A stretch of DNA of 64,000 bases from Anaerostipes sp. MSJ-23 (GTDB lineage: Bacteria > Bacillota > Clostridia > Lachnospirales > Lachnospiraceae): NCBI RefSeq assembly GCF_018918155.1, contig NZ_JAHLPY010000010.1, forward strand, positions 1 through 64,000. Direction: 5' to 3'. Position 1 is the first letter of the stretch, and every line of letters begins with the position of its first letter. Positions 52,328-61,975 of the stretch are shown here, one piece after another. The notes under the pieces were generated by a model, which was given only the letters and a program-made list of their open reading frames with translations, was not told the DNA's origin and did no database searches. The position numbers were made by a program, and so were the translations under genes.

Positions 52328-53338
52328 TTATGTTTCTAACCAAAACTTCGGTATAAAAATGTCTTGATATTTTTCAATTGCGTAATGATCCGTCATCCCT
52401 GCAATATAATCGCAGACCGCTTGTTCTCTTGAATCCCCTTTATGTTTTATCCTATCTTGATGATCCTTTGGCAATTGTTCAATATGCGAAAGATAATATT
52501 CATATAACGGGGCTATAATATTGGTAACTTTTTCTTCTTCTTTTTTTGTATCCGGATCTGTATACACATGTTCAAACATAAAGGATCGAAGACCAAACAT
52601 TGCCTGATATATCGAATCGGACATGCAAATATCATTTTTTCCCTCACTTTCCCGAACAATATCAAGAATCATCGTATTGGTTCTTTCCCGAAAGGAATGT
52701 CCTAATACCTTCGTATATTGCATCGGAAGATCTTCTTCTTTTAAAATTTTTGCCCGAATTGAATCATCAATATCATGATTGATATATGCAATTTTATCGG
52801 CTAGACGAACAATTTTTCCTTCCATCGTTGCAGGCATACTTTTGATCGAATGATGCTCCATTCCATCAAGAACTTCCCATGTCAGATTTAACCCTTTCCC
52901 GTTTTTTTCAAGATACCTTACAATACGCACACTCTGACTACTATGTTTAAAACCTAATGGATTCATTTCATTTAAAACCTTTTCACCTGCATGTCCAAAC
53001 GGTGTATGTCCAAGATCATGGCCAAGAGCAATCGCTTCGGTTAACGACTCATTTAAACGTAGGGCACATGCAATGGTTCTTGCATTTTGTGATACTTCCA
53101 ACGTATGAACCAATCTTGTTCGATAATGATCTCCCTTAGGCGATAAAAATACTTGTGTCTTATCTTTTAAGCGGCGAAAAGCCTTGGAGTGAAGAATGCG
53201 ATCCCGATCCCGCTGATAACAGGTACGAATTTCACATTCCACTTCAGGCTTCTCTCTTCCTTTTGTATCCATACTAAGCATTGCATAAACGCTGAGATTC
53301 TCTTTTTCTGATAATTCCTGTTTTTCTCTGATCTCCAT
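52328..53338 (-). CDS. dgt: Deoxyguanosinetriphosphate triphosphohydrolase-like protein
   Basis: A 336-residue HD-domain dNTPase. Metal residues are in RTRLVHTLEVSQNAR and ALGHDLGHTPFGHAGE; HHSIK and IAYINHDIDD follow. The family cuts dNTPs to nucleoside and triphosphate. The ATG at 53338 follows AAGGAGG by 5 nt. Its place before dnaG is common in Clostridia. Confidence 0.93.
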   Translation of the reverse strand: MEIREKQELSEKENLSVYAMLSMDTKGREKPEVECEIRTCYQRDRDRILHSKAFRRLKDKTQVFLSPKGDHYRTRLVHTLEVSQNARTIACALRLNESLTEAIALGHDLGHTPFGHAGEKVLNEMNPLGFKHSSQSVRIVRYLEKNGKGLNLTWEVLDGMEHHSIKSMPATMEGKIVRLADKIAYINHDIDDSIRAKILKEEDLPMQYTKVLGHSFRERTNTMILDIVRESEGKNDICMSDSIYQAMFGLRSFMFEHVYTDPDTKKEEEKVTNIIAPLYEYYLSHIEQLPKDHQDRIKHKGDSREQAVCDYIAGMTDHYAIEKYQDIFIPKFWLET

Positions 53339-53373
53339 CAAACCCTCCTTATCTTTATAAGAAATTTTTTCTT

Positions 53374-54153
53374 TTAAGAATTTGAAGGTGTAATATCAGC
53401 CTCCATCACAGAAATCGCATCTAACGATACCTTCATGATTTCTTTGATTTCTTCCACTGTCATTGATAAGTATTCGGCCAACTCTTCTGCTTTTGGCTCT
53501 CTGCCAAGTTCTTTTGCTAAATGCGTTGATGCTTCATCTAAGCGATTCGCTTTTATAGCAATCTGTTGTCCAATATTATCAGATCCTTTTTGAACCGCAA
53601 TTGCATCCAACATACAGTCTTCAATAATTCCTTTTGCATGACGCATAAAAGCATCTTTATCATCTCCGCTAAACGATGCCATAGCTTCTAAAAGTCCAAT
53701 ATTTCCTTCTTGGATCAAATCTGCAAATAAAACACCTTTTCCCTGATGTTCCCTTGCGATTTCCACAACGAGAGGAAGGAGACACTGAATTACCTGATCT
53801 CCATCTGTTCTTTTTGCAAGCCATTTTTTTAAAACTTCCTGTTGTTCTTCCACAGAAATAGAAAGATCCTGAAGCTCTTCCTCATAAAACTGAACAATAG
53901 AAGAATCTTCTTCTAAACTTTCTGATTTTGTTTCTGCAACGGATGTTTCTTCCATTTCTTTTTTGGTTTTTTCATAACCAATGACACGAATTCCGGCTTC
54001 TTCATATGTATCAAATAATAATTTCTGTGCCGATTCATCTAAAGAAAGATCACTAAAGTAATCAAGCAATTCTTCTTTAGAAATCTGATTACCATTTGTT
54101 TTGGCAATCGACAACATTTCTTCCATTCCTTTTAAAAATGCACTTTTATCCAT
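53374..54153 (-). CDS. Degenerate sigma-A-like protein without region 4
   Basis: A 259-residue protein. Residues 3-60 resemble region 1.1 of the sigma-A encoded nearby. Residues 126-157 match region 2.1-2.2, where core polymerase binds: VLFADLIQEGNIGLLEA against [17 protein letters not shown] in RpoD. Residues 200-245 match region 3 (LAKELGREPKAEELAEYLSM). The -10 recognition segment is gone: [11 protein letters not shown] has become MRHAKGIIEDCM, and there is no region 4. It cannot be a normal sigma factor and may bind polymerase as a modulator (inference). It lies between uppP (12 bp) and dgt (35 bp). Confidence 0.8.
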   Translation of the reverse strand: MDKSAFLKGMEEMLSIAKTNGNQISKEELLDYFSDLSLDESAQKLLFDTYEEAGIRVIGYEKTKKEMEETSVAETKSESLEEDSSIVQFYEEELQDLSISVEEQQEVLKKWLAKRTDGDQVIQCLLPLVVEIAREHQGKGVLFADLIQEGNIGLLEAMASFSGDDKDAFMRHAKGIIEDCMLDAIAVQKGSDNIGQQIAIKANRLDEASTHLAKELGREPKAEELAEYLSMTVEEIKEIMKVSLDAISVMEADITPSNS

Positions 54154-54165
54154 CGTTTTCTCCTT

Positions 54166-54993
54166 TTATTTCAGAAAAGCAAAATAGCAAATGACTAAAA
54201 TACCAAGAATGATACGGTAAACGCCAAAAGCTTTAAAGTCATTTTTCTTAATATATCCAAGCAAGAATTTAATTGCAAGAATGGATACAAGGAATGACAC
54301 AACCATTCCAACGATCAAAACCGTTGCTTCTATAGAAGTAAAATGAAGTCCAAATTTTACAATCTTTAATAAACTTGCACCAAACATCACTGGAATTCCA
54401 AGGAAAAATGAGAATTCTGCTGCTACAGTTCTAGAACATCCAATCAAAATACCACCAAGAATAGTAGCACCAGATCTTGAAGTTCCAGGAATTAGAGAAA
54501 GTACTTGAAATACACCAATGATTAATGCCATTGAATATGTCAGACGATTCAGATCGTCCATTGCTCTTCCTCTTCTTTTTTTATTATAATTTTCAACGAC
54601 AATAAATAAAATACCATAAATAATCAAAGTAGCTGCTACAACTGGCGGATTATAAAAATGATCATTTAGCCAGTCATCCAACAAAACACCGATGACAGCT
54701 GCTGGTAATACTGCAAGAATTACCTTTGTCCATAAAATAACGGTATCTGTTTTTTCTTTTTTGTTCTTTTTTGGTGAAAAGGGATTCAATTTATGAAAAT
54801 AAAGAACAACGACTGCCATGATCGCACCAAGCTGAATCACAACATCAAACATTTCCATAAATGCATCTGACATATTTAAATTAATAAATTCATTTGCCAA
54901 GATCAAATGTCCCGTACTGCTGATCGGCAACCATTCCGTAATTCCTTCTACAATTCCCAAAAGAATGGTCTCAATTAGTAATAAAATATCCAT
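54166..54993 (-). CDS. uppP: Undecaprenyl-diphosphatase (BacA/UppP)
   Basis: A 275-residue membrane enzyme recycling the lipid carrier for cell-wall synthesis. The catalytic motifs [17 protein letters not shown] near the N-terminus and [12 protein letters not shown] in the second half are intact, with about eight helices. It probably heads the uppP-sigma-like-dgt-dnaG-rpoD transcript. Confidence 0.96.
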   Translation of the reverse strand: MDILLLIETILLGIVEGITEWLPISSTGHLILANEFINLNMSDAFMEMFDVVIQLGAIMAVVVLYFHKLNPFSPKKNKKEKTDTVILWTKVILAVLPAAVIGVLLDDWLNDHFYNPPVVAATLIIYGILFIVVENYNKKRRGRAMDDLNRLTYSMALIIGVFQVLSLIPGTSRSGATILGGILIGCSRTVAAEFSFFLGIPVMFGASLLKIVKFGLHFTSIEATVLIVGMVVSFLVSILAIKFLLGYIKKNDFKAFGVYRIILGILVICYFAFLK

Positions 54994-55043
54994 AACTCCT
55001 CCAAGTCATCTGCTCCTGTTGTTTATTTGCTTCATCTACAAAG

Positions 55044-55073
55044 AAGGGCGCTTAGGAATTCCTAATCACCCTT
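55044..55073 (-). terminator. Terminator after rpoZ
   Basis: AAGGGTGATTAGG and CCTAAGCGCCCTT pair with a small mismatch around loop AATT; on the minus strand a modest T-rich CTTCTTTG follows. Confidence 0.6.
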
Positions 55074-55083
55074 ATTCCTGTTT

Positions 55084-55326
55084 TTATTCTTCTGCTTCTT
55101 CATCATCTCCAAGAATTTTGACTTTTTCCTGTCTTAATTCTTCAACAGCAATCGATAATGGCTTTTCTGAATTTGATACCGCAACCAATGGGATATCTCC
55201 TCCAATAATCTGTCTTGCACGTTTGGCACTTGCCAGTACTACAGAATAACGGCTAGAAATTACTTTCTCATCTTCGCTATCTCCGTTAATAACTTTCATT
55301 AATTCGGTATATGATGGATGTAACAT
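55084..55326 (-). CDS. rpoZ: RNA polymerase omega subunit
   Basis: An 80-residue omega chain. The conserved SRYSVVLASAKRARQI is present, then a short acidic tail. It lies 12 bp after gmk, the standard gmk-rpoZ order. Confidence 0.95.
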   Translation of the reverse strand: MLHPSYTELMKVINGDSEDEKVISSRYSVVLASAKRARQIIGGDIPLVAVSNSEKPLSIAVEELRQEKVKILGDDEEAEE

Positions 55327-55338
55327 AATAAATTCCTC

Positions 55339-55956
55339 CTATAATTCTTTTAATCCTTTTCTTGTTGCTTCAATAAAATCCAGGTTATTTTTTAACAGAC
55401 TTTCTTTTGCACGAACGATTGAATGAATTTGATCAACACATTCTTCCAGATCATCATTGACAACAATATAGTCATATTTATCCATATCCCTGGATTCTTC
55501 TTTTGCGCGATCTAAGCGCTTTTTAATCACATCTTCAGATTCTGTTCCACGCCCGATCAAACGCTGTTTAATTGCCATAGCGCTTGGTGCCGTGATGAAG
55601 ATTAAAAGAGCATCTTCATACTGTTTTTTGATATGAAAAGCACCTTGTACTTCAATTTCCAAAATCACATGATGGCCTGCCTGTAATTCATCTTCTACGA
55701 ATTTACGAGGAGTCCCATAATAATTATCAACATACCTAGCATACTCTATAAATCCATTATAATCAATAAGATTTTTAAACTCTGCTTCGGTTTTAAAAAA
55801 ATACTCTCTTCCGTTTTCTTCGCCTTCCCTTGGTTTCCTTGTCGTTGCAGAAACAGACAAGCTGTAGCCATATTTTTCTACAAGTCGCTTTGCAACTGTT
55901 CCTTTTCCAACACCAGAAAAACCAGATAAGACAAGCAGTGACCCTTTTTTCTTCAT
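55339..55956 (-). CDS. gmk: Guanylate kinase
   Basis: A 205-residue kinase making GDP from GMP. P-loop GFSGVGKGTVAKRL and the GMP-binding SATTRKPREGEENGREYFF are intact. It starts 14 bp after the YicC gene. The small remA gene that often lies between the two in Firmicutes is missing here. Confidence 0.97.
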   Translation of the reverse strand: MKKKGSLLVLSGFSGVGKGTVAKRLVEKYGYSLSVSATTRKPREGEENGREYFFKTEAEFKNLIDYNGFIEYARYVDNYYGTPRKFVEDELQAGHHVILEIEVQGAFHIKKQYEDALLIFITAPSAMAIKQRLIGRGTESEDVIKKRLDRAKEESRDMDKYDYIVVNDDLEECVDQIHSIVRAKESLLKNNLDFIEATRKGLKEL

Positions 55957-55970
55957 CTTGCATCCCTTCT

Positions 55971-56852
55971 TTATTCTATATTCTGAATTTGTTCCCTGAC
56001 TTTTTCCACATTGGTCTTTAATTCAATGGCATGGTCTGAAAGCGCCACATCACTTGATTTTGATAAAATCGTATTTGCCTCACGATTCATTTCCTGTGCC
56101 ATAAAATCAAGTTTACGTCCGATTGCCTCTTCCTGATTAAGGACATCTCTCATCGAGCGAATATGACTTTGAAGTCTTACAATTTCCTCATCCACAGCAA
56201 TCTTGTCCGCGTATAAAGTAACCTCTGCTGCGATTCTATTTTCTTCAATTGTAGAATCTTCTAGAAATTCTTTTACCTTTTCTTCAAGTTTTGCCCGATA
56301 TTCACGAATAATATCTGGAGAACGCTTTTCAATGAAATCTACATCTTCTTCCATCTGATCCAGCTTGCCAAGAAGATCCTGCTTTAGATTTTCCCCTTCA
56401 ATCGTTCTTGTTTCCACAAATTTTTCTGCTGCAGATCTTAAAGCCCCTTCAATTAATGACCACCATACTTCTTCATCTTGTGGTTTTTCTTCGATAGAGA
56501 TTACTTCTGGAAATCTTGCAAGATCTTTTGCTGTAATATTTGATTCAATTTTAAAATCATCTCTCATCTGCTCAAAGATCTTCAGATATTCTCTTGCCAT
56601 TTCCTGATTATAACGCAATCCGACAGATGTCTGTGATAAATCTTCAAAAGAAACAAAAATATCAATCTTTCCACGGCTTACATATTCCTTCATGATATTT
56701 CTAATTTTTGCTTCAAACATTGAAAATTTCTTTGGTAATTTCAAAGAAAGATCACAATATCTGTGATTTACGGACTTTATTTCTACTGTAACTTTCTGAT
56801 TTTCGGCATTGGATATTTCTCCATGTCCGAAACCTGTCATGCTTTTTATCAT
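55971..56852 (-). CDS. YicC family endoribonuclease-like protein
   Basis: A 293-residue protein starting MIKSMTGFGHGE and ending with EMNREANTILSKSSD, both signatures of the YicC/YloC family. Work on relatives indicates an endoribonuclease; activity here is inferred. First gene of the yicC-gmk-rpoZ set. Confidence 0.93.
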   Translation of the reverse strand: MIKSMTGFGHGEISNAENQKVTVEIKSVNHRYCDLSLKLPKKFSMFEAKIRNIMKEYVSRGKIDIFVSFEDLSQTSVGLRYNQEMAREYLKIFEQMRDDFKIESNITAKDLARFPEVISIEEKPQDEEVWWSLIEGALRSAAEKFVETRTIEGENLKQDLLGKLDQMEEDVDFIEKRSPDIIREYRAKLEEKVKEFLEDSTIEENRIAAEVTLYADKIAVDEEIVRLQSHIRSMRDVLNQEEAIGRKLDFMAQEMNREANTILSKSSDVALSDHAIELKTNVEKVREQIQNIE

Positions 56853-56913
56853 AAACTCATCCTTTATTTATTTTTGTCAATCTTTTATATTATACGCAAA
56901 TCCAGCAGTTTCG

Positions 56914-57456
56914 TCAACGTTCTTTCTGTTTTTGCTCTAGATACTTTTTCAAACATTCCAAATAATGAAGAACCATTCCCTTTTTGAGAGGAACAAAACA
57001 TCCAATATCGAGTTCCTCATATTTAAAATGCTTTGGACCACCGTTTTCCCCACGCTTCCAGTATCTCATTGCCTCCTCAAAGGAAAGAAAATAACAAGCC
57101 TGTCGATTTGTAAAATATAAAAGCAGAAAACTAATTCCGCCTTGTTCTTCAAACTGTCTCATAAACTTCATTTGATGCTCATGAATGTTCTGAAGCGGAA
57201 AGATATCCGTTGCACATTCCTTAGCATCAAAACAAACAGGAATTCCTTGTACCACACCAATATAATCTACGGTACTTTTTTGATCAAAATAAGCAAGCGT
57301 AATATGTCGATGCATTTTATCAAACCGTACCGGCTTAATTGATGTCGGTATTTTTTGAACAAGTGCAAGATTTTGTTCTCTATATTTATCATTTGTGTAA
57401 TTTACAAGTTCTTCAAGAACAGAACCTCGCAATCCCTTTACATTCCAGCTTCCCAT
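56914..57456 (-). CDS. recU: Holliday junction resolvase RecU
   Basis: A 180-residue Firmicutes-type resolvase. It starts near RGSVLEELVNYTNDKY and has KIPTSIKP, TVDYIGVVQGIPVCFDAKE and FPLQNIHEHQMKFM, characteristic of RecU. Metal-binding Asp64 is present; the usual E-x-K is D-A-K (77-79), a conservative change. It overlaps the RluA-like gene by 19 bp. Confidence 0.9.
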   Translation of the reverse strand: MGSWNVKGLRGSVLEELVNYTNDKYREQNLALVQKIPTSIKPVRFDKMHRHITLAYFDQKSTVDYIGVVQGIPVCFDAKECATDIFPLQNIHEHQMKFMRQFEEQGGISFLLLYFTNRQACYFLSFEEAMRYWKRGENGGPKHFKYEELDIGCFVPLKKGMVLHYLECLKKYLEQKQKER

Positions 57457-58427
57457 GATTCTCTCCCAAATAATTGTGTCGCAATTTCTTCAAACTGCTT
57501 TGGTAAAGGTGCTTTTATTGTCCGATCTTCAAGGTTTTTACATCCCTTCATTTTTTTTGGAAAATGAAGTTGTCCACAATGCAGGAGCTGTCCTTTTAAA
57601 GAAAATCTTTTTTTCGCCCATTCATTTATTTTTTTGTCTCCATACTTTGGATCACCAAGAAGCGGATGTCCCTGATTCGCAAGGTGTGCACGAATTTGAT
57701 GTGTTTTTCCAGTTACTAATTTTACTTTTAACATTGTAAAACCATTTCCTGTTGCCATTGGTTCATAAGAAGTTTCAATCGCAGATGCATTTTCTATCTT
57801 CTGTTTCCGAATCGTAACTTTATTGCTCCTATGATCCTTAATCAAATACCCACAAACTCTCTCTCTTGTTTTTACCGTTCCTTTTACAATACAATAATAA
57901 TATTTATCCAGGCTACGGTCTTTTAAAATTTCAGCCATTGTCTGAAGACCATGAAGAGAAATCCCTGCAATAATAATTCCTGTCGTATTACGATCCAGAC
58001 GATTGCAAATAGATGGCTTTATCATCTGAAGATCTTCTTTTGAAATCCATCCTTTTTCCACTGCATATGGTGCAATTTGTTCATTGATTGAGATATCTGA
58101 TGGTTTTGCTCTTTGCGATAAAACACCATAAGGTTTGTTAATGAAAAGTACATTTTGATCTTCGTAAAGCACACTCAATGGTATTTTTTGTTTTTCTACC
58201 TTCACTTCTTGACGAAACTTTTCAATCGTCTCCTCTGCCAGATAAACAAATACTTGATCTCCTTTTTGAAGTTTTTCATTTCCAGAAGCCTTTTTTCCAT
58301 TTAATTTTATATTTTTCTTTCGAAGCATCTTATAAACAAAACTTTTGGGCGCTTTATTTAAATATTTTGCAAGCATCTTATCCAGACGCTGCCCTTCTTC
58401 TTTTCCTGTAATCTGTATTTCACGCAT
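57438..58427 (-). CDS. RluA-family pseudouridine synthase
   Basis: A 329-residue rRNA or tRNA modifying enzyme. An N-terminal S4 domain (QRLDKMLAKYLNKAPKSF) is followed by the catalytic CNRLDRNTTGIIIAG, whose Asp is the nucleophile, and KTHQIRAHLANQGHPLLGD. The RluC/D-type target is not determinable by eye. Confidence 0.92.
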   Translation of the reverse strand: MREIQITGKEEGQRLDKMLAKYLNKAPKSFVYKMLRKKNIKLNGKKASGNEKLQKGDQVFVYLAEETIEKFRQEVKVEKQKIPLSVLYEDQNVLFINKPYGVLSQRAKPSDISINEQIAPYAVEKGWISKEDLQMIKPSICNRLDRNTTGIIIAGISLHGLQTMAEILKDRSLDKYYYCIVKGTVKTRERVCGYLIKDHRSNKVTIRKQKIENASAIETSYEPMATGNGFTMLKVKLVTGKTHQIRAHLANQGHPLLGDPKYGDKKINEWAKKRFSLKGQLLHCGQLHFPKKMKGCKNLEDRTIKAPLPKQFEEIATQLFGRESWEAGM

Positions 58428-58445
58428 AACTCTTTTCCCTGTCTC

Positions 58446-59207
58446 TTATTTGCCTGTTACTCTTACAATCCACCCGGTAGGAAGAATCTTACAAAAGACA
58501 GTTAAAATTTTCATCACTGGTCCATAAACAGATACTGGTTTTTTCTTTCTTCCATCACGCAATGCTTTTTTTACAACTTTTTTGGGATCTGCCAAAACAA
58601 GTTTTTTGTAAAATTTTACTTCTTCTCTCTGGTAAGCGATATCAAAAAATTCAGTTTTAACAGGCCCCGGGCAAATCGCCGTTACATGGATTCCACGACT
58701 TCTTAGTTCCTGTCCAAGAGCTCTAGAAAAGCTTAACACATAAGCCTTTGTTGCAGCATACACAGAAAAACCTGCCTGTGGTGCAAAAGCTGCGGCCGAA
58801 GCGAACTGATAAATATATCCCCCTTTTCCCATATATGGAATTGCCAATTTGGTCAATAAGGTAAGTGCTGTACAGTTTAAGGATATCATTCCAGAAATCT
58901 CTTCCATCTCTAAATGTTCCAAATTCCCAGAAATTCCAAATCCAGATCCATTGGCAATGATACATACTTTTGGTCCTTCCTTACAAAGGACCTGTTTAAG
59001 TTTTTCAAAACTTTCTTTCTTCTCAAAATCCAAAGCAAAACTTCGAATTTTTGTTGTTGAAACCTCTTTTTTTAGATCTTCCAGCCGTTCTTTTCTTCTG
59101 GCAATCACCCAGATTTCTTCAAGAAAAGGATACATTTGTGCAATCTGCAAAACAAATTCCCTTCCCATTCCGGAAGACGCACCGGTTACAATTGCTATTT
59201 TTTTCAT
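58446..59207 (-). CDS. Short-chain dehydrogenase/reductase
   Basis: A 253-residue classical SDR. TGASSGMGREF binds the cofactor; SVYAATKAYVLSFSRAL holds the catalytic Y-x-x-x-K pair; the expected Ser is in YQFASAAAF. A longer C-terminal part (from about 195) resembles DltE/YqjQ-like members. The substrate is unknown. It overlaps the HAD gene by 4 bp. Confidence 0.88.
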   Translation of the reverse strand: MKKIAIVTGASSGMGREFVLQIAQMYPFLEEIWVIARRKERLEDLKKEVSTTKIRSFALDFEKKESFEKLKQVLCKEGPKVCIIANGSGFGISGNLEHLEMEEISGMISLNCTALTLLTKLAIPYMGKGGYIYQFASAAAFAPQAGFSVYAATKAYVLSFSRALGQELRSRGIHVTAICPGPVKTEFFDIAYQREEVKFYKKLVLADPKKVVKKALRDGRKKKPVSVYGPVMKILTVFCKILPTGWIVRVTGK

Positions 59208-59881
59208 GATCTTCCTTTCAATACCCGATATGTTCCATTTAAAATGTCATAATAAGATTCAATATAATAATCAGCAAGTTCTAATTTCTCTTTCATCGAA
59301 CGCTCCGAATAAGGATCTTTTACCGCACAAGTTTCCATATGTGCTCGTTTCCCAGCTAACAATCCATAAGGAATATCCTCAAAAACAAGAATTTCTTCTG
59401 GTTTTGTTTTTAATTTTTCCGCAGTATATAAATAGACATCAGGTTCTGGCTTTCTTCTCGGTACTTCATCTGAAGTACAAATATAATCAAATGCATCAAT
59501 AATTCCATTAGAACGAAGACACACTTTTGCAAGTTCCCTAGAATTACTTGTCGCAATTCCAAGCGACATATTTTTTTCTTTTAACTTTGCAATGAATTCC
59601 TTTGCTCCATCTTTTAGTGGAATCTCTGTTTCATACATTTTTGCTGCCATCTCATTCCATATACTCTTAATTTCCTCGATCGTCAAAGGAAGTGGAAAAT
59701 GTTCCTTAAAATAAACAGCGGTCTCATGGAAACTATATCCTTCTAATGCATCATTTAATCCTTCCGGCACAGTTAGTCCATATTTTCCAAGAAATCGAAC
59801 ATCAATTTCTTTCCAAATCCACATGGAATCAACAAGCGTTCCATCCATATCAAAAATTACTGCTTTTTTATTTTCTAACAT
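59204..59881 (-). CDS. HAD-superfamily phosphatase (beta-phosphoglucomutase-like)
   Basis: A 225-residue HAD hydrolase with motif I VIFDMDGTLVDSM, motif II IATSNS and PRRKPEPDVYLYTAEKL plus VFEDIPYGLLAGKRA for motifs III and IV. It most resembles the beta-PGM/GS1-like phosphatases; substrate unknown. Confidence 0.9.
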   Translation of the reverse strand: MLENKKAVIFDMDGTLVDSMWIWKEIDVRFLGKYGLTVPEGLNDALEGYSFHETAVYFKEHFPLPLTIEEIKSIWNEMAAKMYETEIPLKDGAKEFIAKLKEKNMSLGIATSNSRELAKVCLRSNGIIDAFDYICTSDEVPRRKPEPDVYLYTAEKLKTKPEEILVFEDIPYGLLAGKRAHMETCAVKDPYSERSMKEKLELADYYIESYYDILNGTYRVLKGRS

Positions 59882-60612
59882 GAGCGCTCCTTCAATTTAA
59901 TAATTTCATCTTTTGTCAATGTGCGGTAAGACCCTTTCGAAAGTGCCTCATCCAATACAAGGTTTCCCATGGATAATCGTTTAAGATAAAGAACCTCACT
60001 ACCAATAGCATGAACCATTCGTTTTACCTGATGAAATTTTCCTTCGGTAATTGTAATCAAAATTTCTGATTCTTCCTCTCCTGCCTTTAGAATTTCAAGT
60101 TTGGCAGGTTTTGCAATCTCACCATTTCCGATTGGAACACCTTTTTGAAATGCCATAATTGCCTCTTTTCCAACGGTTCCCAAAACTTTTGCCATATAAA
60201 CCTTTTCTACATGCTTTCTTGGTGATAAAAGATTGTGAGCTAACTCTCCATCATCTGTCAAAAGAAGCAATCCTTCCGTATCTTTATCCAGTCTTCCAAC
60301 TGGAAATAATTTATCTTTGAAAGGCTCATTTATAAGATCAAGTACCGTTCGATCTTTTGAATCTTTTGTCGCTGAAATTACACCAGCTGGCTTAGATAGC
60401 ATCAAATAATGAAATTCTTCAAAACAAAGCGGACTTCCATCCATACAAACATGATCTATTTGTATCGATACCTTACTTTCTGGCTTTGTGCAAAGCATTC
60501 CATTGATCGTTACTTTTTTCTTTTTTAATAATTCCTTTGCTTCTTTTCTAGAGATTCCAAGACTTTCACATAAAAATTTATCCATTCTCAAAATTTTCTT
60601 CATTATAACCAT
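59875..60612 (-). CDS. RsuA-family 16S rRNA pseudouridine synthase
   Basis: A 245-residue enzyme with an N-terminal S4 domain (MDKFLCESLGISRKEAKEL) and the catalytic GRLDKDTEGLLLLTDDG with its nucleophilic Asp; EGKFHQVKRMVHAIG follows. RsuA modifies U516 of 16S rRNA in E. coli; the site here is inferred. Confidence 0.92.
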   Translation of the reverse strand: MVIMKKILRMDKFLCESLGISRKEAKELLKKKKVTINGMLCTKPESKVSIQIDHVCMDGSPLCFEEFHYLMLSKPAGVISATKDSKDRTVLDLINEPFKDKLFPVGRLDKDTEGLLLLTDDGELAHNLLSPRKHVEKVYMAKVLGTVGKEAIMAFQKGVPIGNGEIAKPAKLEILKAGEEESEILITITEGKFHQVKRMVHAIGSEVLYLKRLSMGNLVLDEALSKGSYRTLTKDEIIKLKERSC

Positions 60613-61964
60613 CTCCAGCTGGAGGCATATTTATTTTTCATTCTACCTTTTTTTATTTTCCCCCAACCAAGCGGAAAACCTCCAGTTCCGATCAAGTGCA
60701 TACCTTCTGTATGAATATCTACATTCAATGTTTCACATTTTAAATACCGAATGGTTCTCTCATCTTCCAGGTCAAAAGAAATATATTTTTCAAATTCTTC
60801 TGGTCGAAGAGCAACTGCAAATGATTGGCTTGGTTCAAAACGACCTTTTTTCATCTCTCCCAAAAACAATCCTTTCCTAAGAACACGGATTTTTTCAAGT
60901 TTGGGCAGATCTTCTTCTAGATAAAACAATTTTCCTTGATGTTCTCTTACATGATTCCAATCAATTGGCATCTTACAATCTTTAAAAAATTGTTTTGTTT
61001 CATCACTTAGTTTCGGTGTTTTTATCTTTTCATATGAAAGCACCTCTTCTTTCCCTGGCGCTTTCTGAAGAAGGGCCAAGAAATGTCCTTCTCCCTTAAT
61101 TTTATGTGGCCACAGACGAATACAATGTTTCACATCTTCTCGTTTGCTTAAAGTCCATTCTGGATGCCCGTGATCAAAACCGCCACACATTTTCATCGGA
61201 ACGAGACTCAAATCATCATTATGCTCTAACATATATTCAATCACTTGTTCATTTTCTTCTGGCGAAAATGTGCAGGTAGAATAGAGAAGCATACCTCCTG
61301 GTTTTAATAATTTTACCGCATCATCGACAATTTCTCTTTGAAGTTTTGCATAAGGTTCGCTCCCTTTTTGTTCCCAATTTTTCAGTTCATTGCTTCCCTT
61401 TCGAAACATTCCCTCGCCAGAACATGGAGCATCAATCAAAATTTTATCAAAAAATCCATGCAATGATGGCACCATATATTTCGCTTCTGTACATAAAACA
61501 ACACTATTTCGAATTCCAAACATCTCAATATTACGAATCAACGCTTTTGTTCTCGATACACTAACATCATTAGATACAAGGATCCCTTTTCCTTTTAATT
61601 TTGCACCAAGCTCTGTAGATTTCCCACCAGGAGCCGCACATAAATCAAGAACCTTATCTCCTGGCTCCACTGGAAGATAAGAAGCCGGTGTCATTGCACT
61701 TGGTTCCTGGATATAATAAAGTCCTGCATAATAAAATGGATGTCTAGATGGTCTTTCTTCTCTACTAACATAAAAGCCATTATCGGTCCATGGAACCGGT
61801 GTTACGTTAAAAGGACAGATTTTTAAGAAATCTGCCACCGATATTTTTAATGTATTTACTCGTATTCCATAATAAGCCGGATCATCCAAATGCTGTTCAT
61901 AGGAGGAAAATTCTTCTCCTAAAAGCTTTCTCATTTTTGCTTCAAATTCTACTGGTAATTTCAT
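60603..61964 (-). CDS. RsmF-like rRNA cytosine-C5 methyltransferase (NOL1/NOP2/Sun)
   Basis: A 453-residue SAM enzyme. Motif I is DLCAAPGGKSTELG, the catalytic cysteines are in LIDAPCSGEGMFRK and LYSTCTFSPEENE. A C-terminal RsmF-like ferredoxin/PUA part ends GGFPLGWGKIKKGRMKN. It is expected to make m5C in rRNA; the exact base is not readable. Its end overlaps the RsuA gene by 10 bp. Confidence 0.92.
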   Translation of the reverse strand: MKLPVEFEAKMRKLLGEEFSSYEQHLDDPAYYGIRVNTLKISVADFLKICPFNVTPVPWTDNGFYVSREERPSRHPFYYAGLYYIQEPSAMTPASYLPVEPGDKVLDLCAAPGGKSTELGAKLKGKGILVSNDVSVSRTKALIRNIEMFGIRNSVVLCTEAKYMVPSLHGFFDKILIDAPCSGEGMFRKGSNELKNWEQKGSEPYAKLQREIVDDAVKLLKPGGMLLYSTCTFSPEENEQVIEYMLEHNDDLSLVPMKMCGGFDHGHPEWTLSKREDVKHCIRLWPHKIKGEGHFLALLQKAPGKEEVLSYEKIKTPKLSDETKQFFKDCKMPIDWNHVREHQGKLFYLEEDLPKLEKIRVLRKGLFLGEMKKGRFEPSQSFAVALRPEEFEKYISFDLEDERTIRYLKCETLNVDIHTEGMHLIGTGGFPLGWGKIKKGRMKNKYASSWRWL

Positions 61965-61975
61965 ATTATTTACTC

